Shown: one piece after another, positions 32,581 to 42,032 of the stretch
How positions within the stretch are numbered: the first letter of the stretch is position 1
Layout of the letters: every line of letters begins with the position of its first letter
DNA from: CAZNKU01 sp045541135
Lineage (GTDB): Bacteria > Bacillota > Clostridia > Monoglobales > Firm-18
Assembly: GCA_045541135.1 (NCBI GenBank)
Contig: JAZQIO010000020.1
Location: 45,010-109,009, forward strand
DNA: 64,000 nt
Direction: 5' to 3'
The notes under the pieces: model-generated
What the model was told of the DNA's origin: nothing
Seen by the model: only the letters and a program-made list of their open reading frames with translations
The model's database searches: none
Translations under genes and position numbers: made by a program

Positions 32581-33783
32581 ATGAAATACGTAGTTATTTT
32601 GGGCGACGGCATGGCGGACACACCAAGTGAAAAGCTTGGAGGAAAAACACCCCTTGAAGTTGCAAAAAAACCTAATATAGATAATATATGCAAAATGGGT
32701 GAGATTGGAATGGTTAAAACCGTACCCGACGGATTCAGTCCCGGAAGTGACGTGGCAAATCTTTCGGTTATGGGCTATGACCCCAATGAATTTTACACCG
32801 GTCGTTCTCCCCTTGAGGCTGTAAGTATGGGTATAGACGTTTTGCCTACAGACACTACATTCCGTACTAATCTGGTTACAGTTTCCGAGGACAAAAATTA
32901 TGCGGATAAAAGAATGATAGATTACAGCTCTGACGAAATTTCTACAGAAGAAAGCCGTCAGCTTATGAAGGCTGTTGATGAGGCACTTGGCACTGAAGAA
33001 TATAACTTTTTTGGTGGTATATCATACCGTCATCTGCTTTTATGGCATACAGAAATTGAGAAAGTTAACTTTACTCCTCCACACGATATTACAGGAAAAG
33101 GCGTAAGAGACTATTTGCCGGATAATCCTGTTATGCTTGAACTTATGGAAAAAAGTTATGATATTTTAAAGGACCACCCAATAAACAAAAGCCGAATTGA
33201 AAGAGGACTTCGACCTGCAAATTCAATATGGATGTGGGGTCAGGGCAAAAAGGCGGCGCTTATGCCTTTTGAGGAAAAATACGGTGTGAAAGGTGCTGTT
33301 ATATCTGCCGTTGACCTTGTAAAAGGTATTGGAATATGTGCCAATATGGAAAACATAGACGTTGAAGGTGCAACAGGAAATGTAGATTCCAACTTTGACG
33401 GAAAAGCTAAGGCAGCAATAGAAGCACTTAAGGAAAATGATTTTGTTTATATACATATGGAAGCTCCTGATGAAAGCGGACATCATTTTGACAAAGATGC
33501 AAAAATTTTATCAATAGAGCTTATTGATGAAAAGGTTGTAGGTCCAATATACAATGCACTTAAAGAAAGCGGAGAAGATTTTGCATTTCTTATAATGCCG
33601 GACCATCCTACACCAATAGACATCGGAACACATACAGGTGACCCTGTTCCGTATGCTATATACCGCAGTAATGATGCAAAAAATTGTAATCTTTCATACA
33701 CAGAAGAAAACGGAAAAAAAGGGGATTTTGTAGAAACAGGTCATATGTTAATGAGCTATTTTATAAACAACAAAAAGCTTTAA
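32581..33783 (+). CDS. apgM: 2,3-bisphosphoglycerate-independent phosphoglycerate mutase, archaeal (ApgM) type
   Basis: 400 residues. It interconverts 3- and 2-phosphoglycerate in glycolysis. The short ApgM form belongs to the alkaline-phosphatase superfamily: VVILGDGMADTP at the N-terminus, nucleophile Ser in FSPGSDVANLS, and the metal-binding HMEAPDESGHHFD and MPDHPTPIDIGTHT segments. Some Clostridia carry this gene beside or instead of gpmI. Monocistronic, with a strong terminator. Confidence 0.93.
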   Translation: MKYVVILGDGMADTPSEKLGGKTPLEVAKKPNIDNICKMGEIGMVKTVPDGFSPGSDVANLSVMGYDPNEFYTGRSPLEAVSMGIDVLPTDTTFRTNLVTVSEDKNYADKRMIDYSSDEISTEESRQLMKAVDEALGTEEYNFFGGISYRHLLLWHTEIEKVNFTPPHDITGKGVRDYLPDNPVMLELMEKSYDILKDHPINKSRIERGLRPANSIWMWGQGKKAALMPFEEKYGVKGAVISAVDLVKGIGICANMENIDVEGATGNVDSNFDGKAKAAIEALKENDFVYIHMEAPDESGHHFDKDAKILSIELIDEKVVGPIYNALKESGEDFAFLIMPDHPTPIDIGTHTGDPVPYAIYRSNDAKNCNLSYTEENGKKGDFVETGHMLMSYFINNKKL

Positions 33784-33812
33784 AGTCTAAGACTTTAAAG
33801 CTTTTATTTTTA
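33773..33812 (+). terminator. Bidirectional terminator of apgM and hrb
   Basis: 15-bp perfect stem (33773-33787 with 33791-33805), TAA loop, TTATTTTTATT tail. It includes the apgM stop codon and lies at the end of the convergent hrb. Confidence 0.9.
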
Positions 33813-34415
33813 TTTAATCGGCTCAAAATCATCCTGCCCGTGTTTACAAAGCGGACATATAAAATTATCCGGAAGTTCTTCTCCTTCATAAATATACCCG
33901 CATATTTTACAACGATAACCTTTTACCTTGTTATTATCGAGTTTTGGCTTTATGCTATTGTGGTAATCATCATAAGTGACCGATTTTTCATCATTTAAAA
34001 TCTCGGCATCCTCCATATCCGCCACAAACATATAGTGTGTATCAAAGTCGACGGTGTCTGTCACCTTACAGCTTATATATGAATTGGAATATTTTGTGAT
34101 ATAATAAAGACCATTGTTGCTGCGTTCTACATCTTTAAAGTCTACAAATTTGTTCACATCATTACCACTTTGAAATCCGAAATTTTTAAAAAGCTCAAAA
34201 TTTGCACTTTCGGAAATTATGCTTACATTAAAAATTCCCGTTTTTCTTATCATATCTGCAGTTTTATTGGTTTTGTTTACCACAACTGCAAGTCTGTTAG
34301 GTGAATTTGTTACCTGGCTGAAAGTATTTATAATACAGCCGTTGTCAAAATCATTTTCACGGGCAATCAAAACATAAAGCCCGTAACTTATTTTAAACAG
34401 TGAATCCGTATTCAT
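33810..34415 (-). CDS. Flavin reductase-rubredoxin fusion (high molecular weight rubredoxin, Hrb type)
   Basis: 201 residues. A flavin reductase-like domain (1-150, including NCGIINTFSQVTNSPNRLAV-type FMN loop; here CIINTFSQVTNSPNRLAVVV) is fused to a rubredoxin domain (164-201) with CKICG and CPLC. Hrb passes electrons from NAD(P)H to the FprA-type diiron flavoprotein that reduces O2 or NO in anaerobes. No fprA is near. The fusion fits an obligate anaerobe. Confidence 0.85.
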   Translation of the reverse strand: MNTDSLFKISYGLYVLIARENDFDNGCIINTFSQVTNSPNRLAVVVNKTNKTADMIRKTGIFNVSIISESANFELFKNFGFQSGNDVNKFVDFKDVERSNNGLYYITKYSNSYISCKVTDTVDFDTHYMFVADMEDAEILNDEKSVTYDDYHNSIKPKLDNNKVKGYRCKICGYIYEGEELPDNFICPLCKHGQDDFEPIK

Positions 34416-34504
34416 AAAAACACTCCTTTATAATATATTATTAAAAGAAAAGCGTATTATTATAATAAAGATACTGTGATAAAATTTACCACAGTTTCTT
34501 TAAT

Positions 34505-35104
34505 TTATTTTTTTAAAAGTGATTTAATTTCTCTTAAATGTTCTTCTGTATCAAGACGAACTTTAATAGATTCTGCCATACTGTAAAATGAAAGTAATAA
34601 AATTAGTCCTGTTACGATTCCGCAAAAAGCCATTGCACAAACAAGATATACAATGCCTTTAAATGCAATAAATCCAATACCTATAGAACCTACTACACAG
34701 AATATAAGCATTACCCATGCAAGAATTTTATACATTCCGCTAAGGAAGGAAAGTGCAGGATATTTCTCATATTCTTCAATTTCTTCCTCTTCGTATGAAG
34801 TGCTGTACACATCATCAAATGTAGGTTTTGTTTCTGTTTGAGCTTTCACCGCTTCAACTTTAACTTCGGGAGCAGGTTTTACAACCGGCTCAGATCTTCT
34901 TTTATATTCAACAGGCTCCGGCTGAATTTTTGATTTAATTCTTTCGGCAATTATATTTATGTATTTTTTTTCAAGCTTTCTGCCGGATGCTTCTGCGAGA
35001 ATAAGCTTTAAATCAGCAAGTTCAACGTCTATATTGTCAGTAACTATTGTGTTTATAACATTTATAACATCATCGTCTGTCATACTTTTTAAATTTTCAA
35101 ACAT
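34505..35104 (-). CDS. Hypothetical membrane protein with acidic linker
   Basis: 199 residues from ATG at 35104, which has GGAGG at 8-nt spacing. An N-terminal alpha-helical region (1-70), a charged linker rich in Glu/Pro/Lys (70-125), then two hydrophobic segments (about 130-152 and 158-180). No domain recognised. The ribosome site overlaps the deacetylase stop region, so it is likely co-transcribed. Confidence 0.65.
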   Translation of the reverse strand: MFENLKSMTDDDVINVINTIVTDNIDVELADLKLILAEASGRKLEKKYINIIAERIKSKIQPEPVEYKRRSEPVVKPAPEVKVEAVKAQTETKPTFDDVYSTSYEEEEIEEYEKYPALSFLSGMYKILAWVMLIFCVVGSIGIGFIAFKGIVYLVCAMAFCGIVTGLILLLSFYSMAESIKVRLDTEEHLREIKSLLKK

Positions 35105-35119
35105 TTTCCAAACCTCCAT

Positions 35120-35821
35120 TTATTTAAGTAAAATTTCTTTATTTGTACCGTAAAAAATGTCATCTTTTCCGGAAATAAATTTGCAAAATTCTTCAAACCT
35201 TTCCCACGTGTTATGAATATCAAATTCATATGCGTGTCCCCAAATATAAAATATCTGAGGTTTATCGGTTTTTAAATTAATAAATTGTTCAGCCAATTCG
35301 TACATTTTATCCCAATTATTATGGTGATAAACCGATGGATGAAATTCGTAAAGATTATCCTGCAAGTCAAAATTATGTGTTTCCTTTGTAGCACGGGCAT
35401 ATTTTATGCCTGTTTTTTCTTTAATTATATTACTTACACGACTATCATATAAGGTTCCTCCGCCTCCCGGATATGCCATTCCTACAACTTCATATCCTGC
35501 AAGCTCGGAAAGTCGAAGTCTGTCCTGTTCAACTTCATTTATAACAGCCCAATCCGTAAGCCTTGTAACACACGGATGGGTGACGGTATGTGCCGCCACC
35601 TCGTGACCTTGGTAAACATATTTTACATCTTCTTCTTTTATTTTGTCGTGTCTTATTTCAACATTTTCTCTTATCAGACTGTTTTGTGAACCGAGAAAAC
35701 CGGAATTAAGATTAAAGGTACTTTTTAAATTATACTTATTAAAAATTTCAATAAGTCTTATATCCTGTGTTACAGCGTCGTCATAGCTGAACGTAATAGC
35801 TTTCATCTTGCCGTTATACAT
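35120..35821 (-). CDS. Polysaccharide deacetylase family protein (CE4/NodB-like)
   Basis: 233 residues, no signal peptide. NodB-type motifs: TFSYDDA (catalytic and metal Asp, residues 10-16), HEVAAHTVTHP (HxxxH metal ligands, residues 73-83) and AYPGGGG. Family members deacetylate peptidoglycan, chitin or related sugars; here substrate unknown. Directly follows gyrA (2-bp gap). Confidence 0.85.
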   Translation of the reverse strand: MYNGKMKAITFSYDDAVTQDIRLIEIFNKYNLKSTFNLNSGFLGSQNSLIRENVEIRHDKIKEEDVKYVYQGHEVAAHTVTHPCVTRLTDWAVINEVEQDRLRLSELAGYEVVGMAYPGGGGTLYDSRVSNIIKEKTGIKYARATKETHNFDLQDNLYEFHPSVYHHNNWDKMYELAEQFINLKTDKPQIFYIWGHAYEFDIHNTWERFEEFCKFISGKDDIFYGTNKEILLK

Positions 35822-35823
35822 TA

Positions 35824-38358
35824 TTACTCACCTGCATTTTCCGTGTTTTCCGAAGTTGTATCTACCGCTTTTTCCTCTGTTGATTCTTCCTCAGGCTCTG
35901 CGTGCTCTGTAAGCGCAACACCAACAATCTTAACGCCGTCGTTAAGTCTCATCATCGTTACACCCTTTGTAACACGCCCAAATGTATTGATATCTGCCGC
36001 AGCCATACGGATAATAACACCTTCGCTTGTAATAAGCATAATGTCGTTTGAATCGTCAACAATATGAATACCTGCAACATTACCTGTTTTTTCGGAAATC
36101 TTGTAAGATGTTACACCCTTACCTCCACGTGTCTGTACCTTATACTCACTAAGGCTTGTACGCTTACCGAAACCATACTCGGAAACAACCAATACCTCAC
36201 CGTCTTCACGACACACGCCTATACCTACAACGTAGTCGCCTTCTTCAAGCTTGATACCTCTTACACCGTGTGCAACACGTCCCATAGGACGAACATCGTT
36301 TTCGTCAAAGCGGATAGCATTACCACCGTGTGTACCTATAATCAATGACTTTGTTCCGTCTGTTAAAATAACATTTATAAGCTCATTATCTTCATCAAGC
36401 TCAATAGCACGTATACCGCCTTTACGGGCTGTATCATATTCAGTAAGGTCAGTTTTCTTGATTGTACCGTTTTTGGTCATCATTACAAGATATTTACCTT
36501 CTTCAAATTCCTTGATTGGAATTGTAGCAGTTACCTTTTCATCACTTTCAAGCTGCAACAGATTTACAATGGCTGTACCCTTTGAAGTGCGTCCCCCTTC
36601 GGGAATTCTGTAAGCCTTAATCTTATACATTCTTCCCTTATCTGTAAAGAACAGCAGATAATCATGGGTTGAACATGTAAGAATTGTTTCAACAAAGTCT
36701 TCTTCTCTTGTTTGAAGCCCTATAATACCCCTACCTCCGCGTCTTTGTGCCTTGTATGTATCTGAAGGCAAACGCTTTGTGTAACCGAAGTGAGTAAGTG
36801 TAATTACCACTTCCTCTTCCTCAATAAGATCTTCATCATCAATTTCATCAAAGTTTGCTTCAATATCTGTTGCTCTTTCATCTCCATACTTATCACGGAT
36901 TTCAAGAAGCTCATCTTTAATCTGTTCCATAAGAGCATTTCTGTCAGAAAGAAGTCTGTTATATTCTTCGCATCTTTCACACAAATCTTTATATTCTTCG
37001 TCTATTTTTTCGCCGTTCAATTTTTGCAACTGTGCAAGACGCATATCAAGAACGCTCTGTGCCTGAATATCGGAAAAACCGAATCTTTCCATAAGTCTTT
37101 CCTTAGCATCGTCATATGAATTTCTGATAGTTTCAATAACTTCATCAATATTATCAAGAGCAATTTTTAAACCTTCCAGAATATGCATTCTTGCCTTTGC
37201 TTTTTCAAGGTCATATTTTGTTCTTCTTGTAACAATTTCTTCCTGGAAAGTAATGAATGATGAAAGAACTTCTTTCAGATTCATTGTCTTTGGTCTTCCA
37301 TCCTGAATAGCAAGCATATTCACGGAGAAGCTGTCCTGTAGTCTTGTATATTTGTAAAGCTGATTCAAAACAACAGCAGGATTAGCATCACGCTTTAAGA
37401 AAATTTCAAGACGAATACCAACACGGTCAGATGAATGGTCATCAATGTCGGAAAGACCTTCAATTTTCTTATCCTTAACAAGGTCTGCAATAGATTCAAC
37501 AAGCATCTTTTTATTAACCTGGTAGGGTAATTCTGTTACTATAATTGAAGATGTACCGTCTTTATGTTCTTCAATTTCAGTTTTAGCACGGATTATAATT
37601 TTACCGCGGCCTGTTTCATATGCACTTCTTATACCGCTTCTTCCCATAATTGTAGCTCTTGTAGGAAAATCAGGACCTTTAATATAATTCATAAGTTCTT
37701 CTGTTGTTATTTCAGGGTCATCAATCTGTGCAATAACACCGTCTATTACTTCAGACAAATTATGTGGAGGTATGTTTGTAGCCATACCAACAGCGATACC
37801 TGAACTACCGTTTATAAGAAGTGTTGGTATTCTTGTGGGAAGTACAAGTGGTTCTACTCTTTTTTCATCAAAGTTTGGTACAAAATCTACAGTATCCTTG
37901 TCTATATTTTCAAGTAATACATTTGCAATTTTACTCATACGTGCCTCAGTATAACGGTAAGCAGCAGGCGGGTCTCCGTCTACTGAACCAAAGTTACCGT
38001 GACCGTCAATAAGAGGATATCTCATAGAAAAGTCCTGAGCAAGTCTTACCATAGCATCGTATACAGATGCGTCACCGTGTGGATGGTATCTACCGATAAC
38101 ATTACCTACGGTTGTCGCAGATTTAAAGAAGGGCTTGTCTACTGTAAGATGTTCTTCATACATTGAATACAAAATTCTTCTGTGAACAGGCTTTAAACCG
38201 TCGCGTACGTCGGGGAGAGCACGGCTTACAATAACACTCATTGCATAGTCAATGAATGCTTCCTTCATTCTTTTTTCTATATCTACATTCACAATAGTTT
38301 GGGTATCCAAATATTCCTCAAAATGTGAATCTTCATATTTTTTATTTTTCTTCGCCAT
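35824..38358 (-). CDS. gyrA: DNA gyrase subunit A
   Basis: 844 residues. Gyrase introduces negative supercoils. Catalytic Tyr in AAYRYTEARM (Tyr136), and the gyrase-specific C-terminal GyrA box QRRGGRGI. The quinolone-contact segment reads HPHGDASVYD: the E. coli Ser83 position is Ala97 here, the next residue is Ser, and the Asp87 equivalent (Asp101) is kept. Acidic C-terminal tail. Downstream of gyrB with a 55-bp gap. Confidence 0.97.
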   Translation of the reverse strand: MAKKNKKYEDSHFEEYLDTQTIVNVDIEKRMKEAFIDYAMSVIVSRALPDVRDGLKPVHRRILYSMYEEHLTVDKPFFKSATTVGNVIGRYHPHGDASVYDAMVRLAQDFSMRYPLIDGHGNFGSVDGDPPAAYRYTEARMSKIANVLLENIDKDTVDFVPNFDEKRVEPLVLPTRIPTLLINGSSGIAVGMATNIPPHNLSEVIDGVIAQIDDPEITTEELMNYIKGPDFPTRATIMGRSGIRSAYETGRGKIIIRAKTEIEEHKDGTSSIIVTELPYQVNKKMLVESIADLVKDKKIEGLSDIDDHSSDRVGIRLEIFLKRDANPAVVLNQLYKYTRLQDSFSVNMLAIQDGRPKTMNLKEVLSSFITFQEEIVTRRTKYDLEKAKARMHILEGLKIALDNIDEVIETIRNSYDDAKERLMERFGFSDIQAQSVLDMRLAQLQKLNGEKIDEEYKDLCERCEEYNRLLSDRNALMEQIKDELLEIRDKYGDERATDIEANFDEIDDEDLIEEEEVVITLTHFGYTKRLPSDTYKAQRRGGRGIIGLQTREEDFVETILTCSTHDYLLFFTDKGRMYKIKAYRIPEGGRTSKGTAIVNLLQLESDEKVTATIPIKEFEEGKYLVMMTKNGTIKKTDLTEYDTARKGGIRAIELDEDNELINVILTDGTKSLIIGTHGGNAIRFDENDVRPMGRVAHGVRGIKLEEGDYVVGIGVCREDGEVLVVSEYGFGKRTSLSEYKVQTRGGKGVTSYKISEKTGNVAGIHIVDDSNDIMLITSEGVIIRMAAADINTFGRVTKGVTMMRLNDGVKIVGVALTEHAEPEEESTEEKAVDTTSENTENAGE

Positions 38359-38413
38359 CTTTAAGTTTCATTCCTTTCGGGAGAGATAATTTTACAAATT
38401 CTCCTTTTAAACT

Positions 38414-40345
38414 TTATACATCAAGGTTTGTAACATACTGTGCATTTTCTTCAATGAAAATACGTCTGGGTTCAACCTCGTCACCCATAAGTATACTGAA
38501 AATTTCATCTGCTTTTTCAGCATCTTCAAGAGTAACCTTTAAAAGTATTCTGTTTTTAGGATCCATTGTTGTTTCCCAAAGTTCTTCAGGATTCATTTCA
38601 CCAAGACCTTTATAACGACTTATATCAACCTTGGCATTTACATCTCCACCCTTTAATTCTTCACTTATCTGATCTCTTTCTTCATCAGAAAAAGCCACCT
38701 GTGACTTTTTACCTCTTGAAATTTTATAAAGAGGTGGTTTTGCAAGATATATATGACCTGTTTCAATAAGTTCTTTCATAAATCTGAAGAAGAAAGTAAG
38801 TAGCAATGTTTGAATATGTGCACCGTCAACATCGGCATCGGCCATAATAATTACTTTATCATATCTTAGCTTTTCAATATTAAATTCTGCACCTATTCCT
38901 GTACCAAGTGCCTGAATAACAGGTGTAAGCTTATCGTTTCCATAAACTTTATCTGCTCTTGCCTTTTCAACATTAAGCATTTTACCCCAAAGGGGAAGTA
39001 TTGCCTGATATTTACTGTCACGACCATTCTTTGCAGAACCGCCCGCAGAATCACCTTCGACGATATATATTTCAGTCTTTGTAGGGTCTTTTACTATACA
39101 GTCAGTAAGCTTGCCGGGAAGTGAGCTTGAACCAAGAGGAGTTTTACGTGTTGCTTCTCTTGCTTTTCTTGCGGCAATTCTCGCACGGGATGCCATAAGA
39201 GCTTTTTCAATAATTCCCTTACCAACTGCAGGGTTTTCTTCAAGAAAATCCGCAAGCTTTTCCCTTACTATGCCATCAACCAACGGACGCATATCTGAAT
39301 TTCCAAGCTTTGTTTTTGTCTGACCTTCAAACTGAGGTTCTTCCAACTTAACAGATACAATTGCAATTAGACCTTCCCTTGCATCTTCACCTGTTAACTC
39401 TTCATTATCTTTTATAAGCTTGTACTTTTTACCGTAATCGACAAGTACTCTTGTAAGAGCCGTTTTAAAACCTGTTTCGTGGGTACCGCCTTCGGTTGTA
39501 CAAATGTTATTTGCAAATGATTCTATAACTTCGTCATAACCGTTGTTCCACTGCAAAGCAACTTCTGCAATGCTGCCGTTTTTCTCACCACTTACGTAAA
39601 TTACTTCATCGTGTACATTTTCAAGTGTATCTTTTCTTGCCTTTTTAGTATCAAACAAGAATGAAACAAAGTTTTTAATACCGCCTTCGTAATGAAGTTC
39701 TTCCATTGTTTTTGTTTCTGCACGCTTGTCCTCAAGAATAATTTTTACACCTGCGTTCAAAAATGCCTGTTCTCTTAGTCTCTTTAAAAGAATGTCATAT
39801 TCAAATTCTAAGGTTTCAAATATTTTATAGTCAGGTTTAAATGTAACTTTTGTACCTGTTTTATCTGTATCACCTATAACTTTAAGTTCAGTAGCTGCAG
39901 GACCTCTTTCATATCTCTGATGATGAATTTTTCCGTTTTTATAAACTTCAACCTCTGTATATTCTGAAAGAGCATTAACTACAGAAGAACCAACACCATG
40001 CAAACCGCCGGAAACCTTATATCCCCCGCCGCCAAATTTACCTCCGGCATGAAGAATTGTAAATACAACCTCTACAGCCGGTTTTCCTGTTTGTTCCTGA
40101 ATATCTACAGGTATACCACGACCGTTGTCTTCAACAGTTATACTGTTATCACCGTTAATAGAAACATAAATACTGTCGCAATATCCTGCCAATGCTTCAT
40201 CTATTGCATTATCTACAATTTCATATACAAGGTGATGCAAACCTCTTACATCTGTAGAGCCAATGTACATACCGGGGCGCTTTCTTACCGCCTCAAGCCC
40301 TTCAAGTACCTGAATTTGTCCTGCTCCATAATTGTTTTCTGCCAA
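38414..40345 (-). CDS. gyrB: DNA gyrase subunit B
   Basis: 643 residues. ATPase domain with EIVDNAIDEALAGY and DNGRGIPVD, then the TOPRIM VEGDSAGGSA and DADVDGAHI. The segment after the EGDSAGG reads ILPLWGKMLNVEKA, with Trp where many species have Arg or Lys. Start: the ATG at 40354 sits only 0-2 nt from GGAAGGGA, while TTG at 40345 is 9 nt from it and gives the usual MAENNYGAGQIQVLEGLEAV-like N-terminus; TTG is preferred. Follows remB. Confidence 0.96.
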   Translation of the reverse strand: MAENNYGAGQIQVLEGLEAVRKRPGMYIGSTDVRGLHHLVYEIVDNAIDEALAGYCDSIYVSINGDNSITVEDNGRGIPVDIQEQTGKPAVEVVFTILHAGGKFGGGGYKVSGGLHGVGSSVVNALSEYTEVEVYKNGKIHHQRYERGPAATELKVIGDTDKTGTKVTFKPDYKIFETLEFEYDILLKRLREQAFLNAGVKIILEDKRAETKTMEELHYEGGIKNFVSFLFDTKKARKDTLENVHDEVIYVSGEKNGSIAEVALQWNNGYDEVIESFANNICTTEGGTHETGFKTALTRVLVDYGKKYKLIKDNEELTGEDAREGLIAIVSVKLEEPQFEGQTKTKLGNSDMRPLVDGIVREKLADFLEENPAVGKGIIEKALMASRARIAARKAREATRKTPLGSSSLPGKLTDCIVKDPTKTEIYIVEGDSAGGSAKNGRDSKYQAILPLWGKMLNVEKARADKVYGNDKLTPVIQALGTGIGAEFNIEKLRYDKVIIMADADVDGAHIQTLLLTFFFRFMKELIETGHIYLAKPPLYKISRGKKSQVAFSDEERDQISEELKGGDVNAKVDISRYKGLGEMNPEELWETTMDPKNRILLKVTLEDAEKADEIFSILMGDEVEPRRIFIEENAQYVTNLDV

Positions 40346-40412
40346 ATTTATCATTCCCTTCCAAAGGTTGATTTTTCATTACGGAAATCACACTTCCAAT
40401 ATGTGTGATTTC

Positions 40413-40667
40413 CTATCTTTCTCTAAAATAACGTCCGTACAACGTTGCAGGAGAAATCTGAGAAATATAAACTCTGTTTTCTCCTTTATAATTACATATT
40501 ATTGCTGATTTTGGAAGTTCCTCCGACACATTAAAAACCATTCCGTTTTTTTGAGCATAAGTCAAAAAATCACGAGTGTTTTTTGATGTTGTAGTTTTAT
40601 CCATATCAATTATAGCAATAACATCTTTAATATTAACAACTGTATTACTTCCAAGATGAATATACAC
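40413..40667 (-). CDS. remB: Extracellular matrix regulator RemB (YaaB, DUF370)
   Basis: 84 residues from GTG at 40667 (AAGGG 8 nt upstream), giving MYIHLGSNTVVNIKDVIAII; an in-frame GTG at 40676 is too close to the G-run. Small DNA-binding-type protein of the RemA/RemB family, found between recF and gyrB in many Firmicutes and linked to matrix/biofilm gene activation in Bacillus. The order recF-remB-gyrB supports the call. Confidence 0.88.
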   Translation of the reverse strand: MYIHLGSNTVVNIKDVIAIIDMDKTTTSKNTRDFLTYAQKNGMVFNVSEELPKSAIICNYKGENRVYISQISPATLYGRYFRER

Positions 40668-40681
40668 AGTTATCACCCTTT

Positions 40682-41770
40682 TTAAATTAATTTATTTTTA
40701 ATATCCTCAACATTTATAAGATTAACATCAGGAATATTTCCAAATAAGTCTTTTTCTGTACAGGTTATAATAACCTGAATATTTTTAATTTTATTTAAAA
40801 CATATTCTCTACGGCTTTCATCCAACTCACTTAATACATCATCAAGTAGCAAAACAGGAGTTTCACCCATGTCATCTTTTATAAGTTCAACCTCCGACAT
40901 CTTTATTGCCAAAGCTACTGTTCTTTGCTGCCCCTGAGAAGCATATAGCTTTGCTTCCCTTCCATTTAAAAATATTTTAAAATCATCTCTGTGAGGGCCT
41001 ACCAATGACATACCGAATTTTTTTTCTCTTAAAATATTTTTTTTAAGTTCTTCTTCAAAAGATTTTTTTATATCATCTTTATTTTTTAAATCTTCTGTTT
41101 CAAAGCCGCAATCATAAATCAAATCTATATCTTCTTCACAAATTTCTTTTATAATTTTTTTAATTTTTTCATTCAGCCTTTCAATAAAGCTGTTGCGATA
41201 CCAAATTATATCAGTTCCGCATTCTATAAGCTTTTCATCCCAAACCCAAAGCATTTCACTTTCGGGATTATCCCTTAAAAGCTTATTTCTTTGTTCCAAA
41301 ACTTTATAGTATGAAGAAAGTGAATGAAAATATTTTTGTCTTAACTGACAAATTCCGAAATCCAGCATTTTTCTTCTTATCCCCGGGGAACCTTTTACTA
41401 ATTTCAAATCCTCCGGACAAAAAATTACGGTATTTAAATATCCCATAAGCTGGCTTGTTTTATCAGCAACAACACCGTTTATTTTAATTCTTTTTTTCTT
41501 ATCATTAAAAAAATCTATTTCTGCTTTATTCTCTCTGCCGTGAGAATAAAACTTCGCTGCAATTTTTGCGGAATTCTGACCAAACCTTATCATCTCGGCT
41601 TCCTTTGAGCCTCTATGAGACCTGCTGGTTGACATAATATATATAGATTCTAATACATTTGTCTTCCCTCTGGCGTTAGCGCCATAAATAACATTGGTTC
41701 CATCTTTAAATTTTATATTACACGTTTCATAATTTCTGAAATTAGAAAGATAAACCTGCTCAACAAACAT
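40682..41770 (-). CDS. recF: DNA replication and repair protein RecF
   Basis: 362 residues. SMC-like ATPase that loads RecA at gaps. Walker A in YGANARGKTNVLESIY (about residue 30), signature/Walker B in ASQGQQRTVALA and LLLDDVLSELDESRR. Overlaps the yaaA end by 11 bp. Part of the dnaA-dnaN-yaaA-recF-remB-gyrB-gyrA block. Confidence 0.96.
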   Translation of the reverse strand: MFVEQVYLSNFRNYETCNIKFKDGTNVIYGANARGKTNVLESIYIMSTSRSHRGSKEAEMIRFGQNSAKIAAKFYSHGRENKAEIDFFNDKKKRIKINGVVADKTSQLMGYLNTVIFCPEDLKLVKGSPGIRRKMLDFGICQLRQKYFHSLSSYYKVLEQRNKLLRDNPESEMLWVWDEKLIECGTDIIWYRNSFIERLNEKIKKIIKEICEEDIDLIYDCGFETEDLKNKDDIKKSFEEELKKNILREKKFGMSLVGPHRDDFKIFLNGREAKLYASQGQQRTVALAIKMSEVELIKDDMGETPVLLLDDVLSELDESRREYVLNKIKNIQVIITCTEKDLFGNIPDVNLINVEDIKNKLI

Positions 41771-41963
41771 TTAAAATCTGGTCTCCTACCTGAACAATAT
41801 CTCCGGGACGAATTTTTTTACCTCTTTGTGTAGCAATTTCTCCGTTTACACTAACCTGTTCATTTAAAATCAAAATTTTTGCATCAGAACCGTTACCTAT
41901 AATGCCCGAAAATTTTAAAAGCTGGTCCAATTTTATAAATTCCGTAGAAATTTTTATATCCAT
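41760..41963 (-). CDS. yaaA: S4-domain RNA-binding protein YaaA
   Basis: 67 residues from ATG at 41963, which has AAAGGGAG at good spacing. S4-fold segments IKLDQLLKFSGI and VSVNGEIATQRGKKIRPGD; the latter is the usual RNA-binding hairpin. Small protein typically between dnaN and recF, with a suggested ribosome-assembly role. Confidence 0.88.
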   Translation of the reverse strand: MDIKISTEFIKLDQLLKFSGIIGNGSDAKILILNEQVSVNGEIATQRGKKIRPGDIVQVGDQILNVC

Positions 41964-42032
41964 AATAACTCCCTTTTTAAACACATATCGGGTCGTGCTG
42001 CCAATAGGCACGACCCTTTATAATGTTACAAA

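Noticed and set aside
36000..40000. Many plus-strand frames opposite gyrA and gyrB
   Set aside because: Mirror frames of conserved genes without ribosome sites or domains.
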